Positions 43,949 to 47,212 of a stretch of 47,212 bases of DNA are shown here, one piece after another (positions within the stretch are counted from its first letter, which is position 1; each line of letters opens with the position of its first letter). The notes under the pieces were generated by a model. It was not told the DNA's origin. It did not search any database and saw only the letters and a program-made list of their open reading frames with translations. The stretch lies in the IMG/VR virus record IMGVR_UViG_3300009172_000010, positions 1 to 47,212 of that record, one strand, 5' to 3'. The translations under genes and the position numbers were made by a program. This DNA is from a virus.

Positions 43949-44483
43949 TCAGATTAAATTACACACGCATCAGCTTTTCAATGCTGACGAGTGCGATGAA
44001 ATAATCCTACGCTCTAAGGAGTTAGGGCTGTCTCGCGCAACAACAATCGACAACAAACACTTCTCGCGTAATTGCTCTGCTGTCTGGCTCGATGACTCGG
44101 GGGGCAACCTCGACTGGGTGCTCCAAGCTCTTTATGATTTCGTCGATGATGCCAACAAGGAATTTGGTTTCGAGATTTCAGAACTGGAAACGCCGCAGTT
44201 TCTACGGTATCGCTGGCTACAGCGTTACCTTGCACACTTCGACAGCGCAGCCGACGAGGTTAGCCAACGCAAACTGACTGTCGTGGTGCAACTTTCTAAT
44301 CCACTGGCCTATCTCGGCGGTAACCTACGCGTCTGGTCGTCCTCTCCGATGCGCCATGCACCGCGCGAGCGCGGCATGGCTGTCGCCTTCCCAAGTTTCT
44401 GCCGCCACCAGGCTAATCCTGTCTGGCTCGGAACACGTTACGCACTGGTATCATGGGTAGACGGACCAAATCCGCTCCGGTAA
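43941..44483 (+). CDS. 2-oxoglutarate/Fe(II)-dependent oxygenase, PKHD-like (180 aa)
   Basis: Start at 43941 overlapping the preceding stop; a longer frame from 43884 lies inside the nuclease gene. Iron ligands H99-x-D101 (LAHFDSA) and H156 (FCRHQANP); R166 (LGTRYALVSW) binds 2-oxoglutarate. The double-stranded beta-helix strands KLTVVVQLSN and GMAVAFPSF frame them. Marine phages often carry such hydroxylases; the substrate here is unknown and might be a protein, DNA base or host effector. It overlaps the next gene by 31 bases. Confidence 0.92.
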   Translation: MSNQIKLHTHQLFNADECDEIILRSKELGLSRATTIDNKHFSRNCSAVWLDDSGGNLDWVLQALYDFVDDANKEFGFEISELETPQFLRYRWLQRYLAHFDSAADEVSQRKLTVVVQLSNPLAYLGGNLRVWSSSPMRHAPRERGMAVAFPSFCRHQANPVWLGTRYALVSWVDGPNPLR

Positions 44484-45010
44484 TCGAAAGGCTTCGCGCC
44501 TTCGTGGAAGATTACGTGACGAAACCGTCCACACTTTACAACGACATGCCCGCGTGCCCATTCGCAAAGGGAGCCTTCACAAGCGGCTCAGTCATCTGTC
44601 ATCTCTCAGACAGCCTACAGTTTGTCGACGTGGTCAAACAATCCGATCCAACGGAAGGTCTTAGCCACGTAATCTTTGTCCCTGTCGAGTACAGCCCGGT
44701 CGATACCTTCGATGAGTTTATCGCATCGCATAATAAAAATACGTTCGGCCATTGGACGATGGGCTATCACCCGAAAGCCGAGCTTCGCGCGCCTCTCTGG
44801 CAGCACTATGAAGAGGACGACCACGTACTAATTTTGGTGCAATCTCTGCATGAGTTGGTCGAGGCATCCGCACAGATTGCCGCCAACGGATATTACGATA
44901 AAGCAAAGACGTGGCAGATCGAAGAAATCATAGACAGACAAGGAGCAAGCCATGATTGGCAGCAAATCGAAGCGCGCATCTACAAGCAAGCCGAGCCGGA
45001 AATCCACTAA
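44453..45010 (+). CDS. CPF-motif protein paired with the oxygenase (185 aa)
   Basis: 31-base overlap with the oxygenase gene. N-terminus ERLRAFVEDYVTKPSTLYND then MPACPFAKGAFTSGSVICHL. I recall short marine phage proteins with a P(A/P)CPFAKxA motif near 2OG oxygenases. The rest has YHPKAELRAPLWQHYEEDDH and a beta/helix mix. The function is unknown; the tight coupling suggests the same pathway, with the two proteins possibly acting as a pair. Confidence 0.82.
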   Translation: MGRRTKSAPVIERLRAFVEDYVTKPSTLYNDMPACPFAKGAFTSGSVICHLSDSLQFVDVVKQSDPTEGLSHVIFVPVEYSPVDTFDEFIASHNKNTFGHWTMGYHPKAELRAPLWQHYEEDDHVLILVQSLHELVEASAQIAANGYYDKAKTWQIEEIIDRQGASHDWQQIEARIYKQAEPEIH

Positions 45011-45032
45011 GAAAAAAGCGAGGCGCAAGTAG
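44952..45032 (+). CDS. Very basic peptide (26 aa)
   Basis: AAGGAG six bases before the ATG, and a stop (TAG) that overlaps the GTG of the next gene. Nearly half of the residues are Lys or Arg (MIGSKSKRASTSKPSRKSTK then KKARRK). It overlaps the 3' end of the 185-residue gene in another frame. Unusual, but the ribosome-binding site is too good to ignore. Confidence 0.45.
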   Translation: MIGSKSKRASTSKPSRKSTKKKARRK

Positions 45033-45175
45033 TGTATAATAAAAAATCTGGTGCAGTTTTCGGCAGTCGGCGTACGCCCATGCCCATGGCCAACCGGACT
45101 CAACAATCAGCGTGGCGCGCAAACCTACCCAGTCAATTCGGTCGTGCGTTGACCGGACGATCTACTAAGAAGTAG
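45032..45175 (+). CDS. Small basic protein (47 aa)
   Basis: GTG at 45032 overlapping the previous TAG, with GAGG 8 bases upstream. Begins MYNKKSGAVFGSRRTPMPMA and ends RALTGRSTKK; strongly positive and without hydrophobic segments. Possibly nucleic-acid binding. Its 3' end lies in a strong stem-loop. Confidence 0.5.
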   Translation: MYNKKSGAVFGSRRTPMPMANRTQQSAWRANLPSQFGRALTGRSTKK

Positions 45176-45185
45176 ATGGCCCGGT
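45152..45185 (+). promoter_or_regulatory. Strong RNA stem-loop before the membrane coiled-coil gene
   Basis: ACCGG and ATCTACT pair with AGTAGAT and CCGGT around an AAGA loop (5 + 7 bp, internal ACG/GGC loop with one C-G pair). No T run follows, so it is not a classic terminator. It ends 14 bases before the ATG at 45200 and overlaps the preceding gene's stop. A translation-control or RNA-processing role is conceivable. Confidence 0.6.
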
Positions 45186-45199
45186 GATGAGGGTGACAG

Positions 45200-45487
45200 A
45201 TGGACTTCGACCTACGTCTACTGATGTCGCTGGGAGCAATTTTTGCGTCTGTGGTCGCCAGCTATGCGGTCGTCCGCAGTCAAGTGGAACGACTGAAGAA
45301 AGACGTCGACAATCTGTCGAAGAAAATGTCGAATCTCGACACGCGCCTCGACAAGAATGATGTTACGACCGGCGCCACATCGCAGCGCCTCGATATTTTT
45401 GCACAAATTTTAAGCCCGCAGGAACTGCGCGACAGCGCTCGCCAGATTGAGCGTCTCCGCGCAGACCTCGATAACTTAATGAGGTAG
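45200..45487 (+). CDS. Membrane-anchored coiled-coil protein, possible i-spanin (95 aa)
   Basis: GAGGGT upstream. One N-terminal transmembrane segment (MDFDLRLLMSLGAIFASVVA), then a long periplasmic coiled coil (VERLKKDVDNLSKKMSNLDT, RQIERLRADLDNLMR). Topology is that of an inner-membrane spanin, but no outer-membrane partner is seen and it lies 8 kb from the holin. It may instead be a superinfection or membrane-stress protein. Confidence 0.78.
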   Translation: MDFDLRLLMSLGAIFASVVASYAVVRSQVERLKKDVDNLSKKMSNLDTRLDKNDVTTGATSQRLDIFAQILSPQELRDSARQIERLRADLDNLMR

Positions 45488-45489
45488 GT

Positions 45490-45654
45490 TTACTCGCGCC
45501 AGTTGCGCAGCTCGTCGTGAATCATATCCTCGATAGCAACAACGGCTATCTCAATGGACTCGATGGGTATTTCTTTACTCGGCACCATCTTCTCTATCTT
45601 GTCTCTCAGCCTAGAGAGACCGCGAATAGCTTTCATTTGCATTGGCTCGGTCAT
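45490..45654 (-). CDS. Small hypothetical protein (54 aa)
   Basis: ATG at 45654 (MTEPMQMKAIRGLSRLRDKI), helical, ends AIEDMIHDELRNWRE. Weak GCAGAGAA ribosome-binding site. Tail-to-tail with the membrane protein gene (2 bases apart). Its upstream region is the palindrome array at 45740-45811, so it may be controlled by it. Confidence 0.6.
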   Translation of the reverse strand: MTEPMQMKAIRGLSRLRDKIEKMVPSKEIPIESIEIAVVAIEDMIHDELRNWRE

Positions 45655-45739
45655 TTTTTCTCTGCCCCGGCGTATGCGTCATGCCCGCTCGGTTCATTGA
45701 ATATAACTCTTCCGAAAGTAGTAGCCGCTATACTATTTT

Positions 45740-45811
45740 CGACCACTTGGTGGTCGGAATCCGACCTCCAGAGGTCGGAACGCGACCTCTTAGTGGTCGG
45801 AACGCGACCTC
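45740..45811. repeat. Phased palindrome array (operator, iteron or centromere candidate)
   Basis: Seven half-sites of CGACC(A/T)C alternate in orientation: CGACCAC 45740, GTGGTCG 45750, CGACCTC 45762, GAGGTCG 45771, CGACCTC 45783, GTGGTCG 45793, CGACCTC 45805. Units repeat every 21-22 bases, two DNA turns. The first two pairs are perfect palindromes and the third has one mismatch. It lies between two leftward genes, just after a winged-helix-like gene. Confidence 0.85.
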
Positions 45812-45814
45812 TCT

Positions 45815-46498
45815 TTAGCTATCGAGGTCGTCAATCTCAGAGTCGTAATCGCCTCGTTCCATGGCCTCGATGAGGGTGTACAGGAATTTTTCCGTCGTGT
45901 GTGTAGTCAAATAATCCGAAGCAGCTTCTCCAAGCGCTGCTTGTTTTCGTGTCTCATCGAACATCACAACATACCGACAGAACTCTATGACATCGTCGTT
46001 AAGCATTCCCGCTATTATTCGTTCTTCGACTTCTGATACGCATTCTTCCGTGAGCGAATACCCGTCATTTACACGCTTGAGCAGCCCCAATTCGACTCCT
46101 GTTTTGAGTACCGATTTGACCGCTGAACGTCCGGCCATACCGTCTACCCCTTCCTCGATTTGCGAGAGACGCACGGGTGCCATTGTGAGCATCGCTTGCG
46201 CGATGATTTCCTTCGAGACATACGGCGCGGCCTTGTTCGATTCCCGCCACTCCGCCATGGTCGGGCCGACTGGCGGATCAATCGGATTTTTCTCGAGCAA
46301 ATTGCGTGTGCGCATCATTCGCATCGAGCATTTCTGCCAGAGGTAAGTTGCTCGCTGCCGGGTTGAGTAAAAAGACGTATGCGCATTCACCGAAAATGGC
46401 TTGTTGTATGCCGCATAGATTTGACGAGCGCGGCTGATCTTTCTTTTCGCACGCACAATATGATCGCGCATTGGGGATGTCTTCGTCGGTTTTTTCAT
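45815..46498 (-). CDS. Winged-helix-like DNA-binding protein candidate (227 aa)
   Basis: GGAG ribosome-binding site 8 bases before the ATG at 46498. Basic N-terminus (MRDHIVRAKRKISRARQIYA). Residues about 100-160 (APVRLSQIEEGVDGMAGRSA then VKSVLKTGVELGLLKRVNDG) look like a winged helix. The C-terminal 65 residues are acidic and helical. It ends 4 bases from the palindrome array, making it the leading candidate to bind it. Could be a repressor, a partition/centromere protein or a replication initiator; sequence alone does not decide. Confidence 0.75.
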   Translation of the reverse strand: MKKPTKTSPMRDHIVRAKRKISRARQIYAAYNKPFSVNAHTSFYSTRQRATYLWQKCSMRMMRTRNLLEKNPIDPPVGPTMAEWRESNKAAPYVSKEIIAQAMLTMAPVRLSQIEEGVDGMAGRSAVKSVLKTGVELGLLKRVNDGYSLTEECVSEVEERIIAGMLNDDVIEFCRYVVMFDETRKQAALGEAASDYLTTHTTEKFLYTLIEAMERGDYDSEIDDLDS

Positions 46499-46529
46499 GG
46501 TGTATCTCCGGGTAATTTTAAGATTTATG

Positions 46530-46552
46530 TTGTGCGCTATTTGTGCGTTTTT
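46530..46552 (+). promoter_or_regulatory. Integrase arm-type repeats, left of the tRNA
   Basis: TTGTGCG at 46530-46536 and TTGTGCGTTTTT at 46541-46552, 11 bases apart; a weaker TTGTGCTTATTT lies at 46586-46597. They are the same in sequence and orientation as the three repeats on the other side of the tRNA. Direct repeats like these flank phage attP cores as integrase arm sites. Confidence 0.65.
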
Positions 46553-46591
46553 ACGGTTACATAATCGGCAAGGTGTGTCAAAAAGTTGTGC

Positions 46592-47212
46592 TTATTTAAT
46601 CTTTATTACCCCCTTACTTACCCCTTGGGTGTCCCGCACACCATTGGTAATGGGTACGGTTTTGTTTATACTGAGAAATTGAGGGACCATAATTAGCTCC
46701 ATGGAATCCTCTGAAAGCCGCCGTAGCTCAGGGGTAGAGCACGTCATTGGTAATGCCGGGGTCAGTGGTTCAATTCCACTCGGCGGCACCATTTCAGGGT
46801 GTTGTGCGTTTTTTGTGCGTTTTTGTGCGTTTTCTGGAGGGGTCAGTGTGCTTATTGCATCGACCAGGTTGTGATGTGCGAGATACGCATAGCGCATCAC
46901 CATCGCCAAACTGGTGTGACCCAGTAGGTCAGCCACACCACGCAAGCTCGTGCCGTTTTGGACAAGCAGCGACGCGAATGTTGACCGGCAATCATACGTC
47001 CTGAAATCCTCAATCTTTGCGCGGCTTACAGCACGTCGCATGTGGCTTGCCCAGTTACTCGCGCCCCACTTCCGGCCCTCGGTATTCGGGAATAGCAATC
47101 CGCTGTCACTTGTTTCGGCTACCATGGCCCGCCTAAATACCATCTCGGATATCGCACCCGACAATGGCACAGCGCGCACACGTTTCTTTCTCCCGCGACC
47201 TTTGTGCGAAAA
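46592..47212 (-). CDS. int: Tyrosine integrase, C-terminal part (N-terminus off right edge)
   Basis: The frame is open to the window edge (FSHKGRGRKKRVRAVPLSGA), covering the catalytic-Lys hairpin. The C-terminal core: YDCRSTFASLLVQNGTS (box II Arg, with Tyr where HxxR normally has His), LLGHTSLAMVMRY (His and the Tyr nucleophile region). From about 46791 downward the frame reads antisense through the tRNA (VPPSGIEPLTPALPMTC) and 125 bases beyond it, so the real functional end may be earlier. Catalyses integration and excision at tRNA-Thr. The unusual Tyr for His lowers certainty about activity. Confidence 0.9.
   Translation of the reverse strand, partial: FSHKGRGRKKRVRAVPLSGAISEMVFRRAMVAETSDSGLLFPNTEGRKWGASNWASHMRRAVSRAKIEDFRTYDCRSTFASLLVQNGTSLRGVADLLGHTSLAMVMRYAYLAHHNLVDAISTLTPPENAQKRTKNAQHPEMVPPSGIEPLTPALPMTCSTPELRRLSEDSMELIMVPQFLSINKTVPITNGVRDTQGVSKGVIKIK
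46642..46652 (+). repeat. Second copy of the tRNA anticodon-loop sequence (possible att core relic)
   Basis: CATTGGTAATG at 46642-46652 is identical to tRNA bases 46745-46755 (anticodon loop). The surrounding CCATTGGTAATGG is a perfect inverted repeat centred on GGT. GCAC precedes both copies at the same place. It may be a relic of an att core or tRNA fragment. Confidence 0.6.
46717..46791 (+). tRNA. tRNA-Thr (anticodon GGT), complete, probable att site
   Basis: Complete cloverleaf: acceptor GCCGCCG/CGGCGGC, D stem GCTC/GAGC, anticodon stem CGTCA/TGCCG with loop TTGGTAA (anticodon GGT at 46749-46751, codon ACC), T stem AGTGG/CCACT with TTCAATT loop, encoded CCA. One T-C mismatch (46744/46756) disturbs the anticodon stem. 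The integrase gene runs antisense through it, and repeats flank it. It fits an attP carrying a whole tRNA copy. Confidence 0.93.
46802..46834 (+). promoter_or_regulatory. Integrase arm-type repeats, right of the tRNA
   Basis: Three direct TTGTGCGTTTT copies start at 46802, 46813 and 46823 (spacing 11 and 10), directly after the tRNA. They match the left arm repeats, so one protein probably binds both sides. They lie inside the integrase reading frame. Confidence 0.7.

Noticed and set aside
45660-45815. Terminator in the palindrome array
   Set aside because: The hairpins have no T run on either strand, and the strict 21-22 base phasing is not expected of a terminator.

Overview
The window is almost entirely phage DNA. 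It carries a short-tailed (podovirus-type) phage with a large-terminase gene, portal, scaffold, capsid, a P22-like tail set, a block of internal virion (ejection) proteins ending in a 3284-residue giant, a lysis cassette, a replication/recombination module and a tyrosine integrase beside a tRNA-Thr gene. The holin type, the DUF6127-like and DUF6378-like small proteins and the tRNA point to an alphaproteobacterial host. The fibre genes look like those of marine phages. Family names come from recognising motifs by eye; no database was searched. The phage is probably temperate.

Layout. 1-1158, minus strand: small accessory genes. One runs off the left edge and one is histone-H1-like, followed by a good terminator. 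1341-37139, plus strand: late region, tightly packed with many ATGA/TAATG overlaps. Its order is zinc-ribbon/TerS candidates, TerL, portal, a fibre block (6032-12612), small genes, scaffold, an exported protein, major capsid protein, terminator, head-tail adaptor, gp10-like tail protein, tail protein, GNAT acetyltransferase, three ejection proteins, the giant protein, holin and M15 endolysin. 37086-40120, minus strand: recombination operon (Cas4/RecB-like nuclease, SSB-like protein, RecA-like ATPase). 40141-40176 is a divergent promoter with a perfect inverted repeat. 40186-42283, plus strand: Cro-like regulator and PrimPol-helicase. 42720-45487, plus strand: two more PD-(D/E)XK-like nucleases, a 2OG-Fe(II) oxygenase with a partner gene, and small basic peptides. 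45490-46498, minus strand: a small gene and a winged-helix-like protein separated by a phased palindrome array. 46530-47212: an attP-like region with a complete tRNA-Thr(GGT), arm-type repeats on both sides and the integrase C-terminal part, which runs off the right edge.

Working model. The integrase recombines at the tRNA-Thr locus. The Cro-like protein controls the divergent early operons. The PrimPol-helicase starts replication, and the host must supply the main DNA polymerase and RNA polymerase, since neither is visible here. The nuclease/SSB/ATPase trio handles recombination. Particles use a DUF5309-like capsid, several fibres sharing one anchor module, and a large injected protein with two HEXXH protease-like sites and an ADP-ribosyltransferase-like domain. 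The strongest candidates for undescribed biology are that giant protein, the 21-22 bp phased palindrome array at 45740-45811, and the integrase/tRNA overlap.
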